Both the position numbers and the translations under genes were made by a program. This document shows positions 18,091 to 26,594 of a DNA stretch of 64,000 nucleotides, piece after piece (position 1 is the stretch's first letter; each line of letters starts with the position of its first letter). Origin of the DNA: Clostridia bacterium (GTDB taxonomy: Bacteria > Bacillota > Peptococcia > DRI-13 > SM3-B62); contig JAHDQS010000004.1 of the NCBI GenBank assembly GCA_018433675.1, positions 16,285-80,284 on the forward strand, given 5' to 3'. The notes beneath the pieces are model-generated. The model was not told the DNA's origin and made no database searches. It was given only the letters and a program-made list of their open reading frames with translations.

Positions 18091-18957
18091 ATGAGTTGGT
18101 CTAAAGATAGAATGATTGTACCGCAGGACAGAGCTATGGACTTCTTTAAAAAAAACAGAGCGATCCTGCGTCGCGATAGCGTTGATGTCTCTGGCGGAGA
18201 AATTACAGATTGCGTTAACAATCCGGTTGAGATTGACCCTTTATTAACCGGGGCTGTGGTAAGGGTTCCGGCAGTGCTGGCTGAATTTACCGTGCAGTTT
18301 AATGTTAGTGCAACCATAGATTTACCCGAGCCTGTTACAGAAATAAAAAGCATTGGAAAGCGCTTGAAAATTACCCAATGCCTGCTGCTACAAGATACTA
18401 ACATGCTGTTTATCGAAGGTTTTGTGCGGAAAAATTTCCAATACGCAACAAGAAAATATTCCACTTCAGAGGGTGTTTGCGGTGACATTAGGCATTGCAG
18501 TGTAGATGTTCCGTTTAAATGCACTACAGCCGTAACCTTTAACGGACTTGACCCGCTCTTGCCTGTTTTTGGCAGCACAAATGAGTTTGAATATCTTGGC
18601 GAATTTGATCTTAAAGGGCCTCAGTTTGCCAACAAGGATCGCCTGCAAACCGGGGACTTTACCGAGCGCAACCAGATTAATACTGAATTCTTCAATGAAC
18701 TTCCTTTCTGTCAAATTATTAGCAGCAGAATCGTTGAGTTTGATGAATTCTTAAATCCCATATTCCTAGCCCAAGATAATGCAGCTGATGATAAGAAGGG
18801 GAAATTTTACTTTGGCAAGGAATCCGATGTTCCTTTTGAAGAGATTGAGTTCAAAAGCATTCAGGAAAAAATGGTCATATTCCTTACCATGAAGGTTTTG
18901 CAAAACCGCCAGGTTGCAATCCCGCCCTTATTACCGGCCTTTGATTGCTCGAAATAG
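18091..18957 (+). CDS. SPOCS/CsxC-like spore-associated protein (first paralogue)
   Basis: A 288-residue protein resembling the SPOCS (DUF3794)/CsxC-like proteins of clostridial spores. The core has the typical pattern VVRVPAVLAEFTVQFNVSATI near residue 65, TQCLLLQDTNMLFIEGFVRKN near 96, and VDVPFKCTTAVTF near 140, repeated-beta segments without a signal peptide or membrane span. GGAGG nine bases upstream selects the ATG at 18091; longer in-frame starts would add a spurious hydrophobic stretch. The next gene is a shorter paralogue of the same pattern. A role in spore coat or exosporium is inferred from family behaviour, not shown by the sequence. Confidence 0.7.
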   Translation: MSWSKDRMIVPQDRAMDFFKKNRAILRRDSVDVSGGEITDCVNNPVEIDPLLTGAVVRVPAVLAEFTVQFNVSATIDLPEPVTEIKSIGKRLKITQCLLLQDTNMLFIEGFVRKNFQYATRKYSTSEGVCGDIRHCSVDVPFKCTTAVTFNGLDPLLPVFGSTNEFEYLGEFDLKGPQFANKDRLQTGDFTERNQINTEFFNELPFCQIISSRIVEFDEFLNPIFLAQDNAADDKKGKFYFGKESDVPFEEIEFKSIQEKMVIFLTMKVLQNRQVAIPPLLPAFDCSK

Positions 18958-18986
18958 TAGCTAATATCTAATATCAGTGACTGTAG

Positions 18987-19007
18987 CGGGGGCAAATACT
19001 GCCCCCG
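18987..19007. other. GC-rich hairpin between the SPOCS paralogues
   Basis: CGGGGGCA and TGCCCCCG form a perfect 8-bp stem with a 5-base loop. There is no T run on either side, so it is probably an mRNA-stability hairpin or weak terminator. Confidence 0.45.
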
Positions 19008-19092
19008 GGGTTCACCAAATAATGAAAAGTGGAATAAGATATATGAGGACAAATGGGTAGGTTGCTCGTTGTTTGGTAAAGGAGAGGCCAAA

Positions 19093-19923
19093 ATGACCCT
19101 TCACTATAACAAATTGTTTCAGCAGATAAATGAAAAACCTCTTCCCTATGGTATGCTGCTATTTCCAAACAGACGGTACGGTGTGGTACAGGACGCGCAA
19201 TCTTTTTCTGCAGGGGTTAAAACACGGAGGAACATGCAAGACACTTGGAATACAAAGAACATAGTCACTGAACCGACAAGCCCCAAAGTAACGAGTGAGG
19301 CTATTATTACCTGCGCTAATTCACCGGCAAAGATAAACGCTATAGCAGCAGGAGTTGTGGCGCAAATACCCATTATACTTGCCGAGTTAACGGTATATAT
19401 TAATCTCAGTTCCTTTATTGACCTTCCCGAATGGGCTAAGGAGATTAAAGATACTAAAAAGAGAGTGGTGGTTACCCAATGTTTGCTATTACAGGATACC
19501 GACACACTCTTCATTAAAGGATTTGTTAAGGAAAATATTAGGTATATTAAGCAAAGTCATTTATATCTAACAGGAGAGATGCGCGATATTACTGTGGAAG
19601 TCCCTTTTAAATGTACCACAGTGGTAAAATATAACGGGACTAACCCTGTACCTGTTGTTTCCAACAGCTCTGTAGAATTTGAATACCGGAAAGAAGATCG
19701 GAGTTCCGACGCTTTACGTGAGATCAACCGAATTAGTACCGCCTTTTACAATGAAAGACCTTTTTGTGAACTTACAGGTAGTAAGATAGTGGAGGTTGAT
19801 GAGTTTTCCGCTAAACAAGGTATAATCAAAAATATTGAAGAAAAAATGGTTATTCACCTAACCCTGAAAATACTGCAATACTGTAAAATTGTAATACCGG
19901 CACCGGACACAAAAGTAAAATAA
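19093..19923 (+). CDS. SPOCS/CsxC-like spore-associated protein (second paralogue)
   Basis: A 276-residue paralogue of the preceding gene. The same core is visible: VVAQIPIILAELTVYINLSS near residue 92, TQCLLLQDTDTLFIKGFVKEN near 128, VEVPFKCTTVVKYNG near 170, and a matching C-terminal EEKMVIHLTLKILQYCKIVIP. AAAGGAG (19078-19084) selects the ATG at 19093. It is shorter than the first copy in the segment before the C-terminal strand. The two probably arose by tandem duplication and are likely sporulation-controlled, though no sigma-E/K promoter was convincingly identified. Confidence 0.7.
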   Translation: MTLHYNKLFQQINEKPLPYGMLLFPNRRYGVVQDAQSFSAGVKTRRNMQDTWNTKNIVTEPTSPKVTSEAIITCANSPAKINAIAAGVVAQIPIILAELTVYINLSSFIDLPEWAKEIKDTKKRVVVTQCLLLQDTDTLFIKGFVKENIRYIKQSHLYLTGEMRDITVEVPFKCTTVVKYNGTNPVPVVSNSSVEFEYRKEDRSSDALREINRISTAFYNERPFCELTGSKIVEVDEFSAKQGIIKNIEEKMVIHLTLKILQYCKIVIPAPDTKVK

Positions 19924-20018
19924 ACAGTAATTCTAGTATAATATTAACGATACTTGTTGCATTATCGTCAAAAAAATGTAATTCTATTAATATATCTTAT
20001 TAAAGGGGTGCGGTCGTA

Positions 20019-21422
20019 TTGGGCGGCTTTTATGGAGTAGTATCAAAGAAAGATTGCGTAATGGACGTATATTTTGGCACTGATTATCATTCACACTTAG
20101 GGACAAGCAGGGGTGGAATGGCAATCTGGAACGGTAAGAGCTTTAACAGGGCAATACACAACATTGAAAACACTCAGTTCAGGGCAAAGTTCGAATCCGA
20201 ACTTCCTAAGATAAAAGGCAATATGGGGATCGGATGCATAAGCGACACAGAACCACAGCCCCTAACGGTGCGTTCACACCTTGGTCAGTATACCATAAGT
20301 ACGGTAGGGCGAATTAACAATTTGGCTCAAATAACCGAGCAGGCTTTTGCTAAACATCAGAATATTCATCTCTTGGAAATAAACAAGGGGCTTATCAATC
20401 CCACCGAACTGGTCTCCGTGATTATAGACCAGGAGGATTCTTTTAAGGACGGCTTATTGAAAGCTCAGGAGTTGATTGAGGGGTCTTGTTCGATTCTGCT
20501 TTTGACTCCACAGGGTATTTATGCTTCCAGAGACAGATATGGCAGGACGCCCTTAATAATTGGCAAGAAAAAAGACTCATATTGTGTTTCTCTTGAGTCC
20601 TGTGCTTTTGCTAACCTTGGATTTAAGTATGACTATGAACTTGGTCCTGGCGAGATCGTTTTGCTGACATCAGAAGGTATTGAAAAAATCGCACCGCCTC
20701 GAGATAATATGAGGATATGTGCTTTTTTATGGGTGTATTACGGTTATCCGTCCTCCACATATGAAGGCATGAATGTTGAAATAATGCGTAACAGAAACGG
20801 TGCTGCAATGGCCAGAAACGACAACGTGGACATTGATGTTGTATCAGGTATACCTGACTCAGGTGTAGGACATGCCATTGGTTATTCAAATGAATCCAGG
20901 ATACCCTATGGACGTCCCTTTATCAAATATACTCCTACTTGGGCCAGGAGCTTTATGCCGCAGAATCAGAGTATCAGGAACCTTGTGGCCAGAATGAAAC
21001 TGATGCCAATACCTGATCTTGTTTCCGGCAAACGCCTGCTCTTTTGCGATGATTCAATCGTTCGCGGTACACAGTTGAGGGAATCCGTGGACCTCTTATA
21101 CAAATGCAATGCCCGTGAAGTTCATATCCGTTCGGCTTGCCCTCCTATCATACATGGATGTAAATACTTGAATTTTTCAGCTTCCCGTTCGGAAATGGAA
21201 CTGGCCGCAAGGAACGCCATTATCGAGCTTGAAGGAAAAGAGCCGGAGTCTTTGGATGAATATTGCGACCCGGCCAACGAAAAATACACTCAAATGGTGA
21301 AGCAAATCAGCAGCAAATTTAGTTTTTCATCGTTGAAATTCCAAAACATCCATGACATGGTCGAGGCAATCGGTATTGGCAGTGATAAAGTCTGCACATA
21401 CTGTTGGAATGGCAAAGGATAG
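20019..21422 (+). CDS. PurF-like protein lacking the catalytic cysteine
   Basis: A 467-residue homologue of glutamine phosphoribosylpyrophosphate amidotransferase. The C-terminal phosphoribosyltransferase half keeps the PRPP loop (LLFCDDSIVRGTQLRES near residue 345), SGIPDSGVGHAIGYS near 275 and IRSACPPIIHGCKYLN near 370. The N-terminal glutaminase half is degenerate: after the TTG start (AAAGGGG ten bases upstream) it reads MGGFYGVVSKK where active enzymes have Met-Cys-Gly, so the nucleophilic Cys is replaced by Gly. The ALQHRGQES and NGN-type motifs are also replaced (HLGTSRGGM, VGRINN). No upstream in-frame start restores a Cys. It may use free ammonia, or be a regulatory or repurposed PRPP-binding protein. 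It stands alone, not in a purine operon. Confidence 0.8.
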   Translation: MGGFYGVVSKKDCVMDVYFGTDYHSHLGTSRGGMAIWNGKSFNRAIHNIENTQFRAKFESELPKIKGNMGIGCISDTEPQPLTVRSHLGQYTISTVGRINNLAQITEQAFAKHQNIHLLEINKGLINPTELVSVIIDQEDSFKDGLLKAQELIEGSCSILLLTPQGIYASRDRYGRTPLIIGKKKDSYCVSLESCAFANLGFKYDYELGPGEIVLLTSEGIEKIAPPRDNMRICAFLWVYYGYPSSTYEGMNVEIMRNRNGAAMARNDNVDIDVVSGIPDSGVGHAIGYSNESRIPYGRPFIKYTPTWARSFMPQNQSIRNLVARMKLMPIPDLVSGKRLLFCDDSIVRGTQLRESVDLLYKCNAREVHIRSACPPIIHGCKYLNFSASRSEMELAARNAIIELEGKEPESLDEYCDPANEKYTQMVKQISSKFSFSSLKFQNIHDMVEAIGIGSDKVCTYCWNGKG

Positions 21423-21435
21423 TTGCGCTGATTGT

Positions 21436-22170
21436 TCAAATTTCGGAGAATACATCTTTTACGGCTATTGCCAAGTCCTTAAAAGCAGTTGATTTGATCG
21501 TATCTCCCTCCTTGAGGATAACTACGCTTTCGATATCTCTTTCCTGAGAAAAGGAGTATTGATGAATACTTTTATTCTCCGAGTTTACGATCCAGTATTC
21601 CAAAACACCGCTTTTCATGTATAGATTCAATTTTATAACCATATCCTTACCCTTAGTCGATGGGGACAAGACTTCGACAGCAAGTGCAGGTGTGCCTTCA
21701 TACCTGCCGTTTTTGTTGACCTTGTCAGTATCGCAAACAACAATGATATCCGGCTGGACAATATTAGGGTCTTCTTCAAACTTAGTGGCAAAACCAAACA
21801 GTCTTACATCCAGGGGAGCTGTTAACGAGCGACAGGGCTTTTCCCGAAAATAGTTGTTAAAGTGCCAGGCAATTTCATTCACTACGACCTGATGGTTAAA
21901 ACTGGGGGAAGCCAACAGGTAGACCTCACCGTCGATGAGTTCATATCTTTGATCGGAAGAATCGACTAGAGTCTGGTATTCTTCATAACTGATCCTCTTT
22001 GTGGACTTGTATTTTAATGATTCCTCATGGATAAGAAAATAATCGGGTTCGTTATAGCGAACGAGTTTAGCCACGCTTTTTCCGTTTTTCGTTATAATAA
22101 TATCTTCCTTCTCCGCTAGGGCAAGATATTTCCCAAAAGCATTCTGCAAATCCGTGGTGTTAATACGCAC
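21436..22170 (-). CDS. Phd-type antitoxin domain fused to Uma2-family nuclease-like domain (copy 1)
   Basis: About 244 residues. The first 55 are a Phd/YefM-type DNA-binding antitoxin domain (INTTDLQNAFGKYLALAEK, then IIITKNGKSVAKLV). The rest is a Uma2 (DUF820) PD-(D/E)XK-like domain with YEEYQTLVDSSDQRYELIDGEVYLL, VQPDIIVVCD and LAVEVLSPSTKGKDMVIKLNLY, which hold the Asp, Glu and Lys of the nuclease fold. The start is GTG at 22170 (AAAGGGAG upstream) or GTG at 22182. Three TAGCTA repeats in its promoter suggest autoregulation by the Phd part. A second fusion of the same design lies at 57996-58745. Whether the nuclease is active or immune-related is unknown. Confidence 0.82.
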   Translation of the reverse strand: MRINTTDLQNAFGKYLALAEKEDIIITKNGKSVAKLVRYNEPDYFLIHEESLKYKSTKRISYEEYQTLVDSSDQRYELIDGEVYLLASPSFNHQVVVNEIAWHFNNYFREKPCRSLTAPLDVRLFGFATKFEEDPNIVQPDIIVVCDTDKVNKNGRYEGTPALAVEVLSPSTKGKDMVIKLNLYMKSGVLEYWIVNSENKSIHQYSFSQERDIESVVILKEGDTIKSTAFKDLAIAVKDVFSEI

Positions 22171-22193
22171 ATTATCACCCACTCCCTTTATAT

Positions 22194-22242
22194 TAGCTAT
22201 AATTATAGAATAAAATAGCTAAAATGTCAATAAACATAGCTA
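22194..22242. promoter_or_regulatory. Three spaced TAGCTA operator half-sites
   Basis: The palindromic hexamer TAGCTA occurs at 22194, 22216 and 22237, about two helical turns apart, all within 75 bases upstream of the Phd-Uma2 start. Phd-family repressors typically bind short palindromes cooperatively, so this is the likely autoregulatory operator. Confidence 0.55.
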
Positions 22243-22343
22243 AAAAACCGCTGCTATCATTCTTCCATTTAGTAGGCTGTCGGTGCCAAAATATTTGTAC
22301 GAAAATAATTCGTCAAGTATAATTAGCATATGGGGTGATTTAA

Positions 22344-23861
22344 ATGACATTTCACGAAAAGCTGGACTTTTTAATGAATGTTACCAAAACTACTAATAGT
22401 TCGCTGGCATTGTACACCTCTCTGGACCCTTCACATATCAGCAGATTGAGAAGGGGGGAAAGAAATGTTGTTAAGGATGCGGATTACGTAAAAAAGATGG
22501 CTGTATTTTTTAACAGACAGTGTATAGAAGAGTACCAAAAAAAAGCCTTGCAGGAGGTTTTACCAAAGCCTGCAGCGCAGAATGATTCTGAAAACATAAC
22601 AGAGCGGATTTATCATTGGCTTTTTGATAGTGACTTAAAAGGAAGTAGTTCTATTAACTGTTTTTTAGAGGGTTTATCAAATGTGCAGTTGAAAAAGACA
22701 CAATATAATAGAGATCCAATTTCATTAATGGACTCAGGTGCAATGCAACAGGACTTATCTTTATACTATGGGTTGGAAGGCAAGAGGGAAGCGGTACTTA
22801 GATTCTTATCTCTCATTACTGAGGCCAAGAGACCTGAAACGCTGCTTTTATACAGCGACGAGCCTATGGATTGGCTAACAGCGGATCAGTTCTTTTTAGC
22901 AAAATGGTCAGATATGCTATCCCGAGTTATCGAGCAAGGCTATAGGATAAAGATCATTCACACTGTAAGCCGCAATTTAGATGAAATGCTGGAGGCTATG
23001 TCAAAATGGATGCCGCTTTATATGACAGGCGCCATAGAACCTTATTATTATCCCAAAAAACGGGACGGTATTTTCAAGAGGACTTTGTTTATTGCACCAA
23101 AGACAGCAGCATTGACATCCAGTTCGCTTGAAATAATGGCAGATAAGGCGGTTAATATATTGTTAAAAGATTTGAAGGCTGTAGATGCATTAGCAGTAGA
23201 ATTCAATAGTTATTTAAATCTATGCAAGCCTCTCATGCATATCTTTACTGATAAAGATATGCATAAATATTTAAGTGTTTTGGAGCAGTTTGAAAAAGGG
23301 CCCGCTGATACAATTATTAAATCCTCTAACCTATCGTTGGCAACAATGCCTACTTCAGTTGCTAAGGCTATGCTTGAAAGGTCAAAGGTTCCCCGGAAAA
23401 AGGAACTTATGGAGTTTTTATTACAAAGAAAAGGAGCATTTGAAAAAAGTTTACTAAGCAACTGCGTTTGCGAAATTATTAAGCTTCCGACCATTAAAAG
23501 TATAAAAGAAGGACAAATCGAAGTAGGTTTTTCAGAAACGCAAGAGTTTTCAGGGTTATTCTATCATCCTGGAGAATATAGGTTGCATCTTGAAAATATT
23601 ATTCAGTTTTTATTGAAATACGACAACTACCAAGTCAGTATTAGTAAAGACATGAAGGATGACGGCTACAGGCTTTATGTGAAGGAAGACTTGGGTGCTA
23701 TTGTTGTTAAAACAACCAATCCGCAGATAGTTTTTGCCATAAATGAGAGCAACATGGTTGCGGCCTTTTGGGATTATCTAAGAATTGTGTTTGATGAGAA
23801 TAAACCGAATAGAAATGATGTTATTAGAATGCTTCGGCAATATGTTGATGAACTGAAATAA
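22344..23861 (+). CDS. Large protein with N-terminal XRE-like helix-turn-helix, function unknown
   Basis: A 505-residue protein. Residues about 1-60 look like an XRE/Cro-type helix-turn-helix (LDFLMNVTKTTNSSLALYTS, DPSHISRLRRGERN). The remainder has no domain I can name. It is soluble, helix-rich and holds segments such as ETLLLYSDEPMDWLTADQFF near 175 and IIHTVSRNLDEMLEAMSKWM near 213, the latter resembling sensor domains of large clostridial regulators. GGGGTGA precedes the ATG. It ends 36 bases before a patatin-like lipase gene on the same strand, so the two may be co-transcribed and the protein may regulate the lipase. A role as a stress or phage-response regulator is only a guess. Confidence 0.6.
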   Translation: MTFHEKLDFLMNVTKTTNSSLALYTSLDPSHISRLRRGERNVVKDADYVKKMAVFFNRQCIEEYQKKALQEVLPKPAAQNDSENITERIYHWLFDSDLKGSSSINCFLEGLSNVQLKKTQYNRDPISLMDSGAMQQDLSLYYGLEGKREAVLRFLSLITEAKRPETLLLYSDEPMDWLTADQFFLAKWSDMLSRVIEQGYRIKIIHTVSRNLDEMLEAMSKWMPLYMTGAIEPYYYPKKRDGIFKRTLFIAPKTAALTSSSLEIMADKAVNILLKDLKAVDALAVEFNSYLNLCKPLMHIFTDKDMHKYLSVLEQFEKGPADTIIKSSNLSLATMPTSVAKAMLERSKVPRKKELMEFLLQRKGAFEKSLLSNCVCEIIKLPTIKSIKEGQIEVGFSETQEFSGLFYHPGEYRLHLENIIQFLLKYDNYQVSISKDMKDDGYRLYVKEDLGAIVVKTTNPQIVFAINESNMVAAFWDYLRIVFDENKPNRNDVIRMLRQYVDELK

Positions 23862-23897
23862 AAATAACGTATTGCTCAATGAGGAGATAAGGTACCG

Positions 23898-24773
23898 ATG
23901 GAAATAATCAATAATATAAAAGATTCCGCTTTGATTTTTGAGGGGGGCGGGATGCGTGCCAGTTATACCGCAGGAATCCTAAACAATTTGCTGGAAAACG
24001 AAATATACTTTGATTATGTGGCAGGCATTTCTGCGGGTGCAAGTCACAGCATCAATTATTTATCCAGGGATATCCCAAGGGCCAAACGCTCTTTTGTTGA
24101 TTTAGTTCTGGATTCCAAGTTTGGCGGGTGGAGATCCTTTTTTAAAGGTGAAGGATATTTTCGTTCCCAATATATTTACGAAGAAACATCATATCCGGGG
24201 GCTGCCTTGCCCTTGGATTTTCAAGCATTTATGGCAAATCCCGCCCAATTGCGCATCGGCGCTCTGGAGAGGGATACTGGGAAACCGGTATATTTCACAA
24301 AGGCTGACATCAATAGCATGCAGGACTTAATGAAAATCGTGCGAGCCTCATCATCGATGCCTATCTTTATGCCGCCGACTAGTTTTAAGGGAAAGGTTTA
24401 CGTAGACGGCGGTCTTGGCGGCGGGATTGCCCTTGATATTGCCAAAAAGGACGGAATGCAGAAATTCTTTGTCATACTAACTCGCGAAAAAGGTTATAGG
24501 AAAAGTCCGGTCAAATTCGGAGGGTTCATCAAAGCTTACTACCGCAAGCATCCTCTTGTAGTAGAAGCCATGTTTAATCGTCATGTTATATACAATCGCA
24601 CGCTAGAGGAACTTGAAGAACTGGAAAGAGAGGGCAAGGCCTTCCTTGTCTATCCCGATGTTATGCCGGTCTCAAACAAAGAAACCAATTTCAAAAAACT
24701 ATCCGCATGCTACGAATTAGGTTACGCCCAAGGCAAGCGTGACTTGCCACGCTGGCAAGAGTTTTTAGAGTAA
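23898..24773 (+). CDS. Patatin-like phospholipase
   Basis: Cytoplasmic patatin-family serine lipase/esterase, 291 residues, of the RssA/YjjU-like bacterial group. The oxyanion loop FEGGGMRASYTAG lies near residue 14, the nucleophile elbow GISAGAS near 43, and the catalytic Asp in YVDGGLGGG near 169, so the Ser-Asp dyad is intact. The C-terminal extension (residues about 200-291, HPLVVEAMFNRHVIYNRTLEELEELE) is typical of this subgroup. GAGGAGA precedes the ATG. It follows the HTH protein gene by 36 bases. The stop codon overlaps the first base of a 28-bp sequence repeated at 32169. Confidence 0.9.
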   Translation: MEIINNIKDSALIFEGGGMRASYTAGILNNLLENEIYFDYVAGISAGASHSINYLSRDIPRAKRSFVDLVLDSKFGGWRSFFKGEGYFRSQYIYEETSYPGAALPLDFQAFMANPAQLRIGALERDTGKPVYFTKADINSMQDLMKIVRASSSMPIFMPPTSFKGKVYVDGGLGGGIALDIAKKDGMQKFFVILTREKGYRKSPVKFGGFIKAYYRKHPLVVEAMFNRHVIYNRTLEELEELEREGKAFLVYPDVMPVSNKETNFKKLSACYELGYAQGKRDLPRWQEFLE

Positions 24774-24799
24774 ACATGGGGTCAGGCTTGAAAAATTCC
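24772..24799. repeat. 28-bp direct repeat, copy 1
   Basis: The segment AAACATGGGGTCAGGCTTGA (continuing AAAAATTCC-like to 24799) is identical over 28 bases to 32169-32196 in the same orientation. This copy starts at the stop codon of the patatin gene. The two copies lie on either side of the TetR/flavin cassette. Confidence 0.85.
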
Positions 24800-24850
24800 T
24801 TTATTATGGCTATTAATTTTTAGTAATTAGATTGACAGGATAAGAAGGTG

Positions 24851-24898
24851 ATGCTACAATGTGAATGAATAATAAAATATTCATTCACATTGTAGCAT
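24851..24898. promoter_or_regulatory. TetR operator O1 (48-base perfect palindrome with 6-base spacer)
   Basis: Arms of 21 bases (24851-24871 and 24878-24898) are perfect inverted repeats around ATAAAA. The core TGTGAATGAATA-N6-TATTCATTCACA is repeated exactly at 25529-25558. It lies just upstream of the TetR gene and is the likely autoregulatory operator. Confidence 0.85.
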
Positions 24899-24913
24899 AC
24901 GGGGGTAATTCAA

Positions 24914-25495
24914 TTGAGCGATAAAAGAGCCGATATCTTTAATTCCGGGAAAGAGTTATTTAGTGCGAAAGGATTTAAAGACACAAATGTTTCCGATATT
25001 ACCAAAATGGCCGGCATAGGGGTAGGTACCTTCTATAATTACTATTCCTCGAAAGAACAGCTTTTTATAGAAATATATATGAAGGAAAACGAGGAGCTTA
25101 AAAAAGGCTTCGCAGCGGTCGACTTTAAAAATGATCCGGTAAAAGCAACGATGGAGATGTTGGCTCTGAACTTTGAAGGCATGAATTCTAATCCGATATT
25201 AAAGGAATGGTACAACAGGGATGTTTTCAGCAAGCTGGAAAAAGAGTTTGATAAACAAGGCGGCATCAAGAGTATTGAAGATCAACAAAATGATGATATG
25301 CTGGCGTTGATTAAAATGTGGAAGACCGACGGCAAAATGAGGACTGATATTGATGATGATGTAATACTTGCTATTTTTAAGTCTATACCTTATATCGATC
25401 TTCATAAAGAGGAAATAGGACTGCAGTATTTTCCCCAAATCATGCTCATTATTTCCGAATTCGTCATGAAGGGATTAACAGATTGCCGGGAGTAA
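24914..25495 (+). CDS. TetR/AcrR-family regulator of the flavin cassette
   Basis: One-component repressor of 193 residues. The N-terminal TetR helix-turn-helix is clear (IFNSGKELFSAKGFKDTNVSDI, then GIGVGTFYNYYSSKEQLF, residues about 8-52). A variable ligand-binding helical domain follows. The start is TTG at 24914, preceded by GGGGG. An operator with 21-base arms lies immediately upstream, and a second site with the same core lies between this gene and apbE. The regulator is therefore predicted to repress itself and the seven-gene cassette downstream. The inducing ligand is unknown. Confidence 0.9.
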   Translation: MSDKRADIFNSGKELFSAKGFKDTNVSDITKMAGIGVGTFYNYYSSKEQLFIEIYMKENEELKKGFAAVDFKNDPVKATMEMLALNFEGMNSNPILKEWYNRDVFSKLEKEFDKQGGIKSIEDQQNDDMLALIKMWKTDGKMRTDIDDDVILAIFKSIPYIDLHKEEIGLQYFPQIMLIISEFVMKGLTDCRE

Positions 25496-25524
25496 AATGA
25501 AGGCGGAGGACTTATTTTTTTAAA

Positions 25525-25562
25525 CTTATGTGAATGAATATATAAATATTCATTCACATAAG
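25525..25562. promoter_or_regulatory. TetR operator O2 before apbE
   Basis: CTTATGTGAATGAATA and TATTCATTCACATAAG are perfect 16-base arms around a 6-base spacer (TATAAA). It shares the 12-base half-site of O1 and lies between the TetR gene and apbE, indicating direct control of the cassette. Confidence 0.85.
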
Positions 25563-25610
25563 GGAAAGAGCGCCAAGCATGGCGCGTAAGGCAGGAAAGG
25601 AGGGGTGCAA

Positions 25611-26579
25611 GTGGGGAGATTAAGAGATGCCAAGTCAACAAACCACGGTATGAACACAGTAATGACGCACAGGGCCTTTGGCAGGTACGCCGAGGAAGCT
25701 CTTAAAGCAGTGGGCAGTGAAGCTGTTCGGCTGGAAGAACTGCTGAGCCGTTTTATTATTGGAAGCGAGGTTAACAGGGTCAATAGTTCCGCAGGTATCA
25801 AATGCGAAATAGTGAGCGGTGATACATATGAGGTGCTCTCCCGGTCCGCTGAGTATTCAAGATACAGTCAGGGACTTTTCGATGTTACTGTTGGCCCACT
25901 GGTGACTTTGTGGGGCGAAGGCAAGGAAACACAAAAGGCTCCGGAGGAATCAAGAATACGGCAGGTCCTTTCTTTGGTGGATTATAACGATCTAATATTA
26001 GATCCCGGCAAAAAGACTGCCGGATTGAGGAGGAAAGGACAGTCCATTGATCTGGGAGGCATAGGGAAAGGATTTGCCGCCGATAAGTTTTTGCATGTTT
26101 TTAAAGAATACGGCATCCCATCAGCCTTTACGAATATCGGAGGGAATGTGGTGGCTTTAGGAACGAAGCCTGACGGCTCTCCATGGCGTGTGGGTATTCA
26201 ACATCCCAGAAGGGAAAATGCTCTTATTGGTCTTGTTTCTGTGGTTGATAAGGCAGTAGTTACATCCGGTGATTATCAGCGCTACTTTTTTGGCAGCAAC
26301 GGCAAAAGGTATCATCACATCCTGGATCCGACTACAGGATATCCGGTAAATGCAGGACTGGTAAGCGTGACTGCCGTTGCAGCCAATTCCATGGCTGCTG
26401 ATGCATTGTCCACCATATTGTTCGTCGCCGGGCTGGATAAAGGCCTTAAATTTTTAAAACGGTTTCCGGGAGTTGAAGCAATATTTGTAGACACAAGCCT
26501 GAAGGTCCATATTACGGACGGTTTGCAAGAATGCTTTCGGGCTGCCGAAGACATAAGCTTTACTATTATTAATAAATAG
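25611..26579 (+). CDS. apbE: FAD:protein FMN transferase ApbE
   Basis: Flavin transferase of about 322 residues that attaches FMN from FAD to a Thr/Ser in Ser-Gly-Ala-Thr-type motifs of extracytoplasmic proteins. Family blocks are NHGMNTVMTHRAFGRYAEEA near the N-terminus, SIDLGGIGKGFAADK near 146, NIGGNVVALG near 176, and YHHILDPTTGYPV near 234, with Asp and Thr of the Mg/FAD site. AAAGGAGG selects GTG at 25611; GTG at 25605 is too close to it. There is no evident lipoprotein signal, so the enzyme may act in the cytoplasm or be only loosely exported. The next gene encodes an FMN-binding domain with SGAT, its evident substrate. Confidence 0.93.
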   Translation: MGRLRDAKSTNHGMNTVMTHRAFGRYAEEALKAVGSEAVRLEELLSRFIIGSEVNRVNSSAGIKCEIVSGDTYEVLSRSAEYSRYSQGLFDVTVGPLVTLWGEGKETQKAPEESRIRQVLSLVDYNDLILDPGKKTAGLRRKGQSIDLGGIGKGFAADKFLHVFKEYGIPSAFTNIGGNVVALGTKPDGSPWRVGIQHPRRENALIGLVSVVDKAVVTSGDYQRYFFGSNGKRYHHILDPTTGYPVNAGLVSVTAVAANSMAADALSTILFVAGLDKGLKFLKRFPGVEAIFVDTSLKVHITDGLQECFRAAEDISFTIINK

Positions 26580-26594
26580 AAGGGAAGGATCAAA

